Shown here piece after piece: positions 26,597 to 38,560 of a DNA stretch of 64,000 nucleotides. The first letter of the stretch is position 1, and every line of letters starts with the position of its first letter. The position numbers and the translations under genes were made by a program. The notes beneath the pieces were generated by a model. That model was not told the DNA's origin and did not search any database. It worked only from the letters and a program-made list of their open reading frames with translations. Origin of the DNA: Eunapius fragilis (Eukaryota > Porifera > Demospongiae > Spongillida > Spongillidae); assembly GCA_963681505.1 (NCBI GenBank), contig OY811972.1, forward strand, positions 12,070,279 to 12,134,278. Reading direction: 5' to 3'.

Positions 26597-27029
26597 GTAT
26601 GAGAAACATTACATAAACATTTATGTCATGATCCCACATGTACAAAAGTCATGCATAGTGGATGTAAATTTGAAGTTGTTTCATTAGGGGACAGTGTGCA
26701 TTTATATACATGTATGTACCCATTCTAAGCTTTAGTGGTCTGTAATGGCACATGAGCATGTGATGGTATAGCAGTACGTCATATAAAGTCGGTGCATGGT
26801 GGGGAGGCAGGATCGAGTTCACAGCTGGGCTGAAAAGTTACATTCTGCATGTACAGTAGGCAAATGGTGTGTAGCCAAATGACCACTAATGGCACATGGG
26901 CCTATGTGTAGGTAAATGGCCTCTAATGGTGGGCACTATAATAACATTGTGAAATGTGTCGCTTTGCAAATATGAAAGTGATCAGTGGGAAGTGGTGGTA
27001 GTTCGTTCAGTTACATATAATCACACACA

Positions 27030-27232
27030 CAGGTCCATGTGCCACTACTGGCCATGTGCCTACACACAGGTCCATGTGCCACTACTGGCCATGTGCCTAC
27101 ACACAGGTCCATGTGCCACTACTGGCCATGTGCTTACACACAGGTCCATGTGCCACTACTGGCCATGTGCCTACACACAGGTCCATGTGCCTACACACAG
27201 GTCCATGTGCCACTACAGACAATGTGCCTAGA
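27030..27232. repeat. 37-bp tandem repeat
   Basis: Five to six copies of a unit beginning GGTCCATGTGCCACTACTGG, in the intron where the missing POLE motif A exons would be expected. Confidence 0.85.
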
Positions 27233-27313
27233 CACATGTGAACATAGTGAACATGCAAAGATCTCTATTGGTAGTAGGCAGATTGTTGATCTCTTATACA
27301 TGTCCTCTATCAG

Positions 27314-27441
27314 ACTGCAGCTGGAGAGCGAGACCCTTCCCCCAGAGAACCCCGGGGGGCCCCTGCACAATTTCCACCAGCTTGGTCCAGCGGAGCAGGC
27401 TGCTATGGAGAGGAAGAGAGTAGCCGGTAAGCGCGTACACA

Positions 27442-27492
<51 letters not shown>

Positions 27493-27766
27493 TCACATTG
27501 TCCATGACTTGCTGTAGGTATATTCTTCTGTACAAACCATTCCTTGATATCACACCACTAATGTCACGTGTGCATGTATGTTCTGGGTGTACATGTGTGT
27601 AGGCTGCTTACCCAAAGCGATGGTGTACCTTCTCTGCATGGCTGTATGTGATCATGTGATGCCTCCATGTTCCCTGGTCACTACACTGTACATGTAATCA
27701 TTTGTTACTCCTCCTCCTCCTCCTCCTCCTCCTCCTCCTCCCCCTCCTCCTCCTCCTCCTCCTCCC

Positions 27767-27797
<31 letters not shown>

Positions 27798-28207
27798 TCT
27801 TCACCTCAACACACAGACTACTGCAAGAGGGCTTACAAGAGGGTACACCTGAGCAGGGAAGAGCTGAAGATGACCACCATATGTCAGAGAGAGAACTCCT
27901 TCTATGTGGACACAGTCAGGGCCTTCAGGGACAGGAGATATGAGTTCAAGGGACTGTTGAAGGTTAGTGTTGTATTCATGTGTATTCTCCACCATCAGTC
28001 CAGCCTGCACCCCACCCCCACCCCCACCCCTCCCTCCCTCTTATTAATCCTCTGGAAATAATGTTTGAACTCAATAACAGCTTGTCTTTGATTCAATTTG
28101 TACCAAATTGGTGGGCATTGTTGGGATAATACATGTTTTCTTTTGAAGGTTTGGAAGAAGAAGCTGGATGCAGCCAAACAGAAAGGAGACCCTGCTGAGA
28201 TAAAGAG
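27314..28207 (+). CDS. POLE: POLE exons 15-17, finger-region segment
   Basis: Exons 27314-27426, 27817-27962 and 28149-28207. They include the highly conserved [20 protein letters not shown] and [10 protein letters not shown] followed by [10 protein letters not shown]. The acceptor of exon 16 follows a long (TCC)n/C tract. After EIKR the expected exon with the motif B region is absent from the window. Confidence 0.85.
27714..27800. repeat. (TCC)n tract before POLE exon 16
   Basis: About 28 TCC/CCC triplets form the pyrimidine tract of the exon 16 acceptor. Confidence 0.9.
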
Positions 28208-28411
28208 GTGTGTAGGCCATAGGGCTTATAATTCAGCTGCCAGAATACGGGGGGGGGGGGGGGCCTTATGTGTGCGGACTGGATATGTGTGAAGACAATA
28301 TCTTACAGTTGGATGTCCTATCAATTGCACGTATGATCCAGTCAGCACACGAGGTCCTGTTGTTATTAAGGCTGCTGATTCATATCAATGCACGACTTTC
28401 TCCACATGTAG

Positions 28412-28501
28412 GCTAAGCTGCAGTATGACCCTGTTGAGCTAGACCCTGAAGATATGTGCAGGATGGCGTGTGAAGAGGCATGGGGACTGAGGAACCCTCA
28501 G
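28412..28501 (+). pseudogene. Displaced second copy of POLE exon 12
   Basis: After a TAG acceptor, 30 in-frame codons match exon 12 (25708-25779), starting [18 protein letters not shown], then diverge to [10 protein letters not shown] because sequence like that just after exon 12 has been read through. It lies 3' of exon 17, where this peptide does not belong. It retains the conserved Pro that exon 12 has changed to His. Confidence 0.8.
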
Positions 28502-28726
28502 GTGGGCATGGGCACTAGGGGACCATCAGGTAGGCCTGGGGACCACCTATCCACCCACAACAGCTTCATCTTCATCTAACAGTCTACCCTCAACAGCCAC
28601 TGGCAACGCTGGCACAGCAGGTAAGTAGTGCTAAAGTTTTGGGGCAATTTTAATTAATGCATCTCTTGTGCCCTACTAGTTATTCCATAACCGCTTTTCT
28701 CCCCCCTCTATTCCCTTTAGTTGCTG

Positions 28727-28759
<33 letters not shown>

Positions 28760-28792
28760 TCACACACACACACACACACACAAATCCTTCAG

Positions 28793-28932
28793 GTTCACTT
28801 ACCTTCAACTCCTGGCGTGTCTCTGCCATAGCAATCGTGGCAGTGATAGGGTCCATGATTGCACTTGTGTTTGTGTCAGTCAACATTGCGTCTTTAGCTC
28901 TTTACCTACATAGCTGGTGGGATAACACATAA
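28793..28932 (+). CDS. Possible terminal exon with a transmembrane helix
   Basis: After a CTTCAG acceptor, 46 codons run to a TAA at 28930. They contain a strongly hydrophobic stretch (IAIVAVIGSMIALVFVSVNI) between Trp-rich flanks, as in a single-pass membrane protein tail. It is not a POLE sequence. Upstream are a C-run and an AC repeat. No family is recognised, and the exon could be a chance frame. Confidence 0.3.
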
Positions 28933-29692
28933 TATTCCACACCTCCATCAACTTTATGCATGAAGTGAGGGATAACCTTGATGACCTTGATATGTACTAC
29001 TGAACAGCATGCATAAATTTGTTGCAAACGATAAACCGTATACATGTTTACCATACGCGTAATGTTGGCGCGCCAATCATATAGCAGGAGTGCGTTAATT
29101 GACATTCCAGTGTTGATTATCATCGCGTGCATGTCCACGGTTTGGTTACCCAGAGTATCCTTTTCGTTCACAACGTAATATCCGGACAGCTCTTTATTAT
29201 TCAGCTAGCTCGGTGCTGTTACGTTGGTACAGGTTGATTAGCGTCGCGTAGGCGCATTAAATTCTCATGTAGACATGCAGTGTGAACCGTAGAGCTTGGC
29301 CTTGTGATAGACCATTGGTTTAACCGCGAACGCCGCTTGTACAAGCGGCATGCATGGCGACATGTATTATATACCTCCGAATAGTCGCGTTTTACTCTTA
29401 TAATACCAAACCATATGCAAAATTTTGATGTACCATCAGAGATAATAAATAAATTAATGCGTGTGACACGTACCATATATGTTGTTCAATACACGAGTCG
29501 GGATGGACATATCCATAGATTTTTTGTTACAAATCCAGGCATGTGATTGTACTACCGGGTTTTGTAATGCAAGAAACATCACCTATCACCCTGTGTTTGT
29601 AAGTCGTGTGAAAAATTGTACGCGGGACACCATGCAGGTGCCTAACTCCTTGCGTGTGCAAGACAAATCGGAAGGCAAGTAACGATTCTGAC
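28933..29692. other. Region without recognised gene
   Basis: Between the truncated POLE and the piggyBac relic. No supported exon and no conspicuous repeat were seen. Confidence 0.4.
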
Positions 29693-31480
29693 ATGGAGGC
29701 GGAAGCGCTTGCGGCTAGACGAGGTAGTTGAAATGGCGCAGACGCTGCGCTTGAAGAGCCGATGGATGAAGGTAGTGACGATGAGTTCCACGATATGTCG
29801 GAAGAACCAGACGCTGAATAGGTACGTGCCAGCAGAAAATGACGTCGAAGTGCCTCCGTACGGCCGTAAGTACAGCTAACCACAATCATGTACACGCACA
29901 ACAATAACAAAGCAGCTGTTTCCACTGGTGACATGTGAGAGGAAATTGAGATTCAGAGCCTTAAGGGATATGGCCGTAAACCTTACATTGATTTCACCCC
30001 AGATGTAGAATCAAGATGGACTGAAATGATGACAATACCTGTTTCGATAAGAGAATATCACAGATGTTAGTGGGCCTACATTCCATATTGATCCCAACAC
30101 ACAATGTAGGTAGTATTTTCAGACACCTGTTTCCAGACCATCTATTGGAGGCAGTTGTGCAGCAGACGAATCTGTATGCATCACAAGAGATAACAGAACA
30201 AAAGTTTGCTATAAATGGGACAAGTTGACAGTTACAGAATTGAGGGCTTACTTTGGCTCTTCAAAATGATCCATATTTTCATTACCAAATTTTCATTGAG
30301 AGGAGAAAGTGGGTAGGACAGGTTCGGTAAAGTACGGCCAGTCATTGAATGTGTGCAAAATGCAATACGAGAGGCAAACATACCTTCCTGAGACATTGTG
30401 GTGGATGAGGTGATGATTCATTTTCAGGGCCGTCAAACAATTTACTGTATGCCAATGAAGCCTGTGAAGAGAGGGATAAAAGTGTGGTGTCTCGCTGACA
30501 GCACCAATGGATCTTTAGCAAATTTTGATAAGGTCACACTGGGAGCACGGGTTGTCATCTCCCGTACTAAACATCTGGAGGGAAAGAATCACCATGTATA
30601 CTGCGACAACTTTTTCACATCACCATATCTATTTTTGTAGTTACTACAGCAAGGTTTCTATGCTAATGGTACACTACATGTGTTGAAATTCAAATCTATT
30701 TTAGAGGGGGTTCTTTTGTGAGGCAAACGACAAACTGGTTGGACAATCAAGTTGTAAACACCTTATCAACAAACGTCCAACCGGATGCTGTGGGAACGAT
30801 ACAAAGGACTATGAAGGATGGGACAAAAGGAGAATCCAGATGTCCTCAACATACGAAAGGGGCGTGGCAGATAAAGAGGCATTTTTAAAAATGATTTATT
30901 CACAACTATCAATGCAGATTGCCTAATTTCCTGCTATGAATAATATTATCAAAGGGCTGGGAGGGGGGGGTTAAACCCCCAACCCCGCCCCCCCCACCCC
31001 TCCTAGATCCCCCACTGCTCAAGCTGTAATCTCATATTACCATGACATGAACGACCAGCTGCGACTGTATTACACCATCAGAATGAATAGCCGTAAATAA
31101 TACAAGTACATATTTTGGTTTGTGCTAGAACTATCATGCACCCAATGCCTTCATTTTCTATCAGGAGCAAGGTGGGCACGACATATCACTCCAGGATTTC
31201 TGACTAACAATGGCTAAAGAGTTCATTGGTAAATATTGCAGTCGCAAACTGTAAATTGGACCTTTAGTATGTGATGTTGAACAGGTGCAACACGCTATGA
31301 AGAAGTTACTGACAGCAAGAAAGGAGTCAGCAGGTGCAACCTCTGCTCATCAAAGCACATAAAAAGAGGACATATATGTTTCTGATGCTTGAACACGGTG
31401 AATGAGGCAGAAACTAAGCTCCCTCTCAAATGTGATTGGATGTATAGCATGTGACGTGCCATGTGGTTGGGAGGTTACAA
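29693..31480 (+). pseudogene. piggyBac-type transposase relic
   Basis: Successive frames with stops and shifts match the piggyBac (DDE_Tnp_1_7) family. They include an acidic N-terminus (DDEFHDMSEEPDAE), VRPVIECVQNAIREANIP, DEVMIHFQGRQ with a catalytic Asp, MPMKPVKRGIKVWCLADS, YCDNFFTSPYLF with another catalytic Asp, LLQQGFYANGT, an NDQLRLYYTIRMNSRK-like segment, and a C-terminal Cys-rich stretch RCNLCSSKHIKRGHICF. The longest clean frame is 30398-30640. Flanking TTAA targets and inverted termini were not identified. The element is inactive. Confidence 0.85.
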
Positions 31481-31714
31481 AGATGGTACCTTAGTATGAG
31501 TGTCATTCTTTCGAGCATGTGCTGCAAACTATTTTCTTTGACACAATGTCGACTGAGGAAGCACTTACCATCCTCGCCAAAGGCATGAAGCAGCTTGCAG
31601 AAGGCAAAGAACACTGTCCTGCAAGGGTGTGGCACACTGACTATTTAGCACCTTTTTGTGTATGTTTACATACGTATAGGGATCCCCTGTATGGTCCCTA
31701 TTGTGTGCAGGCCT

Positions 31715-34700
31715 ATGGCGCCCCACGAGGTAAGAGTCGTCAGTCAGAAGCTGAGAGGACTCATAGCGTCGAAACGGATGACCACACGTTCTGGTCGAGC
31801 ATATACTACGTCTAGTGGAACAATTGAGAGACAGACAGACATGGACATGGGCGAGAACGAAGCATCGTCACTAGCGGGGGTTGTGGAACTCCTGAAAGTG
31901 ATGCTGGAGGAGAGAAAGCGGAGGAACAAAGAGGGAAGAAGGCACTAGCAAGAGCGACGTGATCGTGAAGAAGGAAGGAAACGAGTAGAGGTAGAAAAGG
32001 AACAAGGGAGACACAAGCGGATGGAAGAGACCCGGCAGAAAGATGAGACCAATCGTCTAAAACAGGAGGAAGAATGGAAGCAGCGAGATAAGGAGCTACG
32101 GTTGCAGATGGAGTTGCTAGCCAAGATCACTGACGTGAAAAAGGCGGAGTCTACGGAGCCAAGCAAGACAGGTGATGATGACCTGCAGTTTGTTAAGTTT
32201 AATGATCGGGACGACGTTGAAGCCTACCTTACCACTTTCGAATGGCTGATGGGATCATACAACATCCCAGACTACACTGAAGCAAGGCAGCAGACTACCA
32301 AAGATGACCAACCTACTGGTTTCAAGCCGTCAACTAAGGATGAACAAGTGACTACTTTTCCAGGCACTAGGATAGACAGTCAATCTGGCAAGGAGGATGG
32401 GGAACCTCCACACACCAGGGACAAGCAACCTTTCAGACCACGACTGAGGCATTGAGACTTATCTACAGTAACCTGTTACAACTGTGGAAAACAGGGGCAT
32501 GTGGCTTCAAAGTGCCCTGAGAAGGTAATGTACTGTATTAAAGGACATCGTGGCAACTCTACACTTCAGAGAAAGGGGCAGGTGGAAGGAAGAGAGGTGA
32601 ATGACATTGTGCTGGATGCTGGGTGCTCTAAGACCATTGTCCATCACAACCTGGTTCCTCAAACAAAACTGTTGCCATGGGAAGCGGTCACTATACGTTG
32701 TGCACATGGAGACAATGTGCTGTACCCTCTTGCAAATGTTGACCTGGTGGTAGACGGAGTTCCACTGACTGTGGAGGCTGCAGTGTTTAAGTCACTACCT
32801 GTGTCTGTGCTCCTGGGAACTGATGTACCCGAGTTGGCAGAGTTCATTGGAGGCAATACCCATGGTGTCAGGCATCAGGTCAATGAAGCCTGGATGGTTG
32901 TGACACGAGCTGGGGCAAGGAAGCAAAAGGAAGAAGACGAAATCCTCATTCAAAAGGAGGAAGTCTCTCAAGTGTGGCCATCAAATGTGGAAACTGAGCT
33001 GGCAGAGGCACAGGCTGCATGTGCAGAGATGGAACGTACAGAGACACTGCAAGGTTGCACCTTGGATGACAATTTGTTCAGTGGTGGTCGATCTAAGGTG
33101 AAGTTGACCAGAAGCCAGAAGTGGGCTCAAAAGCAGTTGCACCAACATAAGATGGGAACTGGTGCATTGGACGTCTCAGTTGTGGAGCTACAGCTGCTGC
33201 AGCTGTGGCAGACCCACAGGCTATACAAGCTGGAGATGCAGAGATGGAGTGTGCAGAGGTAACACCAGAAGGTTACAATATGGATGACAACCTGTTCAGT
33301 GGGGGCTGATCTAGAGTGAAGTTGACCAGAAGCCAAAAGAGGGCTCAGAAGAAGCAACACCAACAGGGGGTGAGGGCTGGTGTACTGGACATCTCAGCTG
33401 AGGAGCTACAGATGTTGCAAAAAGAGGACCCATCCTTGGCCAACTTGAAGGTTGGAGCTGGAGAGCTGCAGGAAACCCACTACTACCTCTCAGATGGACT
33501 TCTATACAGGCAGTGGATACCCAGGGGACGTAATGAGGAGTTGGCTGAGGATCAGCTGGTTCTTCCTACTCAGTGTCTGAAGGGAGTGCTCCAACTGGCA
33601 CACGAGGTACCAATTGCAGGACACTTAGGCAAGCATAAGTCGTCCAAGAGGATCCTATGCAGGTTCTACTGGCCTACCCTCTACAAGGACGTAGTAGATT
33701 TCTGCAGAAGTTGCCAGGTGTGTCAGAGATTCTCGAAACAGAAAGTTGTCAAGGCTCCACTCATTCCACTACCTGTGGTGACAGAACCCTTCAGGCGCGT
33801 GGCAATGGACATTGCATGTAGTGGGCCCACTACCCAGGACCATATCGGGTAACCAATACATTCTCGTGATGTGTGATTACGCCACTCGGTACCCTGAAGT
33901 CACAGCGGTTGATGCAGAGCATATTGCAGAAGAGCTGGTCCAGTTATTTGCTCAAGTTGGCATACCTGAGGTTATGCTGACTGTTCAGGGGAGTAATTTT
34001 ACCTCATAGCTGGTGTCAGAATCTACCAGTTGCTACATGTACACCCAATATGGACATCTCCACACCGTTCCCAGACAGACGGTCTAGTTGAGCGATTTAA
34101 CAAAACTCTGAAGGTAATGCAGCAGAAGGTTGCGGCTGAGGACCAACAAAACTGGGACAAGTGGTTGCCATAAGTGCTGTTTGCGTACATGTACCTGGAA
34201 GTCCCCCAAGACTCTACTGGGTTCTCACCTTTTGAACTTCTATATGGCCGGGCAGTTAGAGGACCTTTGGACATCCTCAATGAGACGTGGAAGGAACCCA
34301 TGAAGTGTAGTGACAATGTGGTGTATTATGTGTTGGCTGTACAGCAGAAATTGGCGAGCATGTCTGACTTGGTGGGAGAGAACCTCAGTGAAGCCCAAAG
34401 GAGGCAGGTCTGGTACGACCGGAATGCACGCCAGAGGGAATTCAAGCCTGGGGACTTGGTACTAGTGTTACTCCCTACTTCAGCGGGATCTCTGACCGCA
34501 CAATGGAAGGGGCCATACCCGGCACTTCACAAGATTGGCAGTGTAAACTACTTGAGACATGCATGACACCAGGAAGCGTGAGCGGACCTTTCATGTCAAC
34601 ATGCATAAGAAGTGGAACATGCCGACGTATGGGAACTACTGGACAGAGGCTGGAGAGGATTGGATGCTAAATGGAGAGGAGGTGGTGGAGGTGACTCCAA

Positions 34701-34756
34701 GGTTGGAACTCAGCGGCGACAACTGTGCGGTGTTGGAATGCATTTTTGGAAGGTGA
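31715..34756 (+). pseudogene. Ty3/gypsy retrotransposon relic, gag-PR-IN order
   Basis: Plus-strand frames with several stops. Gag from ATG 31715 (coiled-coil-rich, DDVEAYLTTFEWLMGSYNIP), zinc knuckle CYNCGKQGHVASKC near 32477-32518, aspartic protease around 32600-32850 with IVLDAGCSKTIV and VLLGTDVPEL, and integrase from about 33580 with the HHCC domain, a core, and a C-terminal QWKGPY module followed by FHVNMHKKW. No matching gypsy RT lies between protease and integrase. In the Gmr1-like group the integrase precedes RT, which fits this order. Where RT should follow, a DIRS-type fragment appears instead. The second catalytic Asp of the integrase core is Val (MLTVQGSNF). Inactive. Confidence 0.85.
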
Positions 34757-35200
34757 TGAGTACGAGGACTTGGTGGCTATGACCTTGTTTGATCCAGGTG
34801 AATGGATGTTTTCATTTGATTTCAAGTCGGGAATACCATCACATTGATGTGGCACCTCATCAGCTTACGTACCTGGGATTTGTCTGGGAGGGGAAAATTT
34901 TCACATTTGCTGTGTTGCCATTCGGATTGTTATCAGCACCGTATGTATTTACAACAATGATGCGACCATTGGTGCGTTTATGGTGTAGCCAAAGGCTCAA
35001 ATCAGTTGTGTACCTTGATGATGGCATTTGTGCAGCACCATGTGAGACTGAAGCACTCTGTGCTAGCCGCTGGGTGAGGGAGACTGTAGCATGAGCAAAT
35101 GTCAGTATGGGCACCCACGCATAGGCTTCAGTGGAGAGGATTTGAGTTGGACTTGAAAGAAGGGTGTCATAAATCTGATTAATGCTCCTATGGCTAGACC
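34744..35200 (+). pseudogene. DIRS-type reverse transcriptase fragment
   Basis: The reading begins near WMFSFDFKSG, shifts frame, and continues YHHIDVAPHQLTYLGFVWEG, FAVLPFGLLSAPYVFTTMMR and SVVYLDDGICAA. The PFGL..AP, WEGK and YLDDG motifs fit DIRS/Ngaro RTs better than gypsy RTs. It abuts the gypsy integrase tail and ends at the long inverted repeat that starts near 35206. The junction suggests insertion or template switching between elements. Confidence 0.75.
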
Positions 35201-35205
35201 CATGG

Positions 35206-35690
35206 AGGGTCATTCCACTATGACGTTGTATGGGAGCGTGCTTCACATATTCCGATCCTGATGCATTTACTCATATTTGTTTGTCTTTGGGTGAATGTTA
35301 CTTTAACCGCTTATTAAGTTAATAACTTGAATGGTTTACGAAATATGTTGCCCTGAATAATTAATTTTTCCAGAAAATTTGCAACTTTGCAGCCTCATAA
35401 CCTTTCCATTTTTTGCCTGATAGTGACTTTTTTGGCATCAAATTGAAGCTCAATTTACGTAGAATCTGTAAATATATTTAACATTAGTAGGTGGTGAAAG
35501 GGTTAAATAAAATTTATCATCGTAGCGCAGTTTTCTAAATTGAGATGGTTTCCGGATCGATAAACAGAAAAAAAAATTTCAGGATTGAACGTACCATCAA
35601 TATTGTTGTTTTTATGAAATAAAATTTTTGTTTATAGACAAGCTCTAGGGACCGCATCGAGTTTTACGAGTGTCCGCCATCTTAAATGTT
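35206..35690. repeat. Long inverted repeat, left arm (485 bp)
   Basis: Reverse complement of 39235-39719, about 95 percent matched by eye, from AGGGTCATTCCA to the CCGCCATCTTAAATGTT end. The two arms enclose 3.5 kb of nested elements. With the inserts removed they would abut, giving another near-perfect foldback element. Confidence 0.85.
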
Positions 35691-36646
35691 ATACAGTATA
35701 TTTTAGCACTAATCTAAAGTAAGTGTTTGTTTATACGCCAAACGTGTGTTACATAAGTATCGAACCGCAGCTAAGAACACTGGCCACCAATTGCGTTCAG
35801 CTAATTAAAAATGAGTTTTTTTTTTAAGAGTGCATCATTTAGAAGAATGTAGAAATATAAATTGCTTCGTTCTTGTTGCAAGTAAAAAGCAACCAAGCAC
35901 GGCCGAAAACTCTCTTCTTCTTTAAGGCAACCCGGCAGCGATCGCATCTGTGACAGTCGCTATACAAGAACGGGTAGCGATCGAACCGTCCCCTAACTAT
36001 AACCCTGAAGGGCGTATGCATGCTGCTGATACTGCGGGTTTATTCCCGCACACAGCACGTCCAGTGCGTGGGAGCTCAAGGACAATGAAATCAGAGCCAC
36101 CATCCCCACCAATTGCATGCTGCAAGCACCAGTAACAGGCCCCACCGCCATCTCCACCAATTGCAAGTACGGGTAACAGGCCTGTTACTGGTGCTTGCAT
36201 TGGTGGGGATAGCGGTGGGGATGGTGGCTCAGGTTTCATTGTCCTTGAGCTCCCACGCACTGGACGTGCTGTGTGCGGGAGGTATCAACAGCTTTTCAGG
36301 GTTATATAGGAAGGGGACGGTTCGATCGCTACCCGTTCTCGTATAGCGACTGTCATAGATGTGATCGCTGCCGGTCGCCTTCAAGAAGTAGAGAGTTCTC
36401 GGCCGTGGCTGGTTGCTTTTTACTTGCAACAAGAACGAAGCAATTTATATTTGTACATTCATGTGTCATAGACTAGCTTACCTGCCCATTCTTCTAAATG
36501 ATGCACTCTTTAAAAAAAAACTCATTTTTAATTAGCTGAACGCAATTGGTGGCCAGTGTTCTTAGCTGCGGTTCGATACTTATGTCACACACGTGTGGGT
36601 ATATAAACAAACACTTACTTTAGATTAGTGCTAAAATATACTGTAT
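35691..36646. mobile_element. 956-bp near-spacerless palindrome
   Basis: Starts ATACAGTATATTTTAGCAC and ends with its reverse complement. The arms meet at AACAGGCCTGTT near 36176 with essentially no loop. It contains no convincing gene; ORFs on the two strands mirror each other. It is inserted precisely at the inner end of the 485-bp arm. Confidence 0.85.
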
Positions 36647-38400
36647 CTGAACCTGCGGCAGCAGGTTCAATATAGGATTGATTGAGGGTTGATGAATGTC
36701 ATTAATAAAACTTCACTAGCGTCTGGAGGGACAACGGAGAAACGGATCGCTTATCTCTTTATCGCGATGGAATGAGAGCACAACGATCTACAGTTCTACG
36801 TTTGTTCCGTGTCATAAAACGGTGTGGTTATAGAGAAACAAACAATTTCCTGTTTCTCGTGCCCAGTCCCAAAATAATTCTCCATCGTCGTCGTCTTCTT
36901 CTTAGGAAGGTATAACTCGAGCTAGGAACGGTTTTGGAGGACGGGAATAGTACCAATCGCTTCGACATTTACCGGCACGTTATCCTTACATGTCATATAG
37001 ACATACATATATCAAGTTCTATTTATTAATAATTTTAGGCAGTTATAAATTCTCTAACCTGCACTAAATTTATCCAGTTTAATATATTAGTTGTTACGTT
37101 GGCTAATAGTGAAGTTCTTTTTCTAAGAAGAGATCTAAGCAACGAGCGGAATACCTCCAAAGCAATACGAGAACAAAGCTAAAGCCCGAGCGCTCTTAGT
37201 CTACAAGGCCAATCCCAAAAAAGAGAAGGCCTCTGTACGCGACAGCTACAAGGCCGATCCCGAAATGAAGAAGGCCTCTGTACGCGACAGCTACAAGGCC
37301 GATATTGAATCTAAGCGATCTGCTAAAAGGTGGCGTTAAGAAGAGGACCCCAAGGAGAACCGTGCTGCTCAAAGGCGGCGATATGAAGAACCTCGAGGAG
37401 AACCGTGCTGCTAAAACTAAAGGCGGCGATATGAAGAGGACCTCGAGGGAAATCGTGCTGCTAATAGGGAGAAAAATCAGCTACCATTAAAGCATCTGAA
37501 AAGAGACGGTATTGAAATGATCCCGCTGTCTGATTGGCTAAATGTGCTGCCGAGAGGACGCGGTATCGCTGGGGTCACAGAACTACCACTACCACCCAAA
37601 GGTATGTTATGGTATGTTGTATTAACATTAAAAAGCTGTGCATGCAACATTTGTACAGCATAGTCGGGCGGCCCTACTACCGCGTTTGGTCGGGTTTGTC
37701 ACCCTACTACCTGTGGGTAGTAGGGCCCGCCTGACTATGTACATGCAGCACGGATCTGCACAAAACCATTCACTTTACATGTAAAGCATGCATGGTGACT
37801 CAACTGTATGTACAGTAGTGTCTATTGTTTTAATCTGATAAAGCTTCCTTATCTGAAGACTTCCTTGTCTAGCCGTGAATGTTGCAACTGTATGAATATA
37901 GTTACAGTTGCAAGGGCTGAGAACTAAATAGCTGCAACTATATCCTTTTCCCATATAGCTACTCCTTGTATAAACCCAAATCTCATGCACCAATGGAGTA
38001 TAATGGTGGTCTTGAAAAAGCTATTCTTAGGGGTAGTGATCTGCCTGTGCAGCAGTAAGTAAGATAAGCCACCATCAGGTACTTCAAGCTGCACACTCAC
38101 ATTTATGTAGTGAAATAAAAACAGACCTTCTGCCCACACTTATAAGCTGCAGACCCTGTCCACAGATAGGACCTCACCTGAGAACATATCCTTATCGATC
38201 GATCTACATGCTGCCATGTACTGCCATGTAGTTCACTTCCTTAGTTCCCACACTACCCATCTATACACTACATGTAGGATACACCTCCATGTTCATTTTT
38301 ACTGGATCAAATTTGACCAATAGAATTTTAGCACAACTGACACGCATACACCCCTTCCCTCCCTGTCATTAATATGATGGAATTGGACTAATATAATTAT
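36647..38400 (+). mobile_element. Dispersed element with basic-repeat ORF, copy 1
   Basis: Begins ATCTGAACCTGCGGCAGCAG, which folds as a short palindrome, and matches 62827-64000 along its visible length with indels. About 37150-37600 encodes, in broken frame, tandem 15-residue basic/acidic units (YKADPEMKKASVRDS) followed by RRRYEE-type repeats. Such repeats occur in mobile-element proteins of sponges (from memory, not searched). The 5' part resembles the bodies at 7.6 and 54.6 kb. Confidence 0.7.
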
Positions 38401-38560
38401 AGCACAGTCTGCACACGTATAAGGCTTTGCAGGTATAAAAGCCACTCATCCGCTAGCAAAAAGAGGTAAAAATTTAATAATACTCTATGTAGATGTGTAA
38501 AGGCTCTGCACTAAATAAAGAAGTAAAAATTTAATCATACTCTCTGTTACGTATATGTAG

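Noticed and set aside
30950-31010. G-run/C-run inverted tract as a functional structure
   Set aside because: Simple homopolymer-rich sequence inside a decayed transposon, with no further signal.
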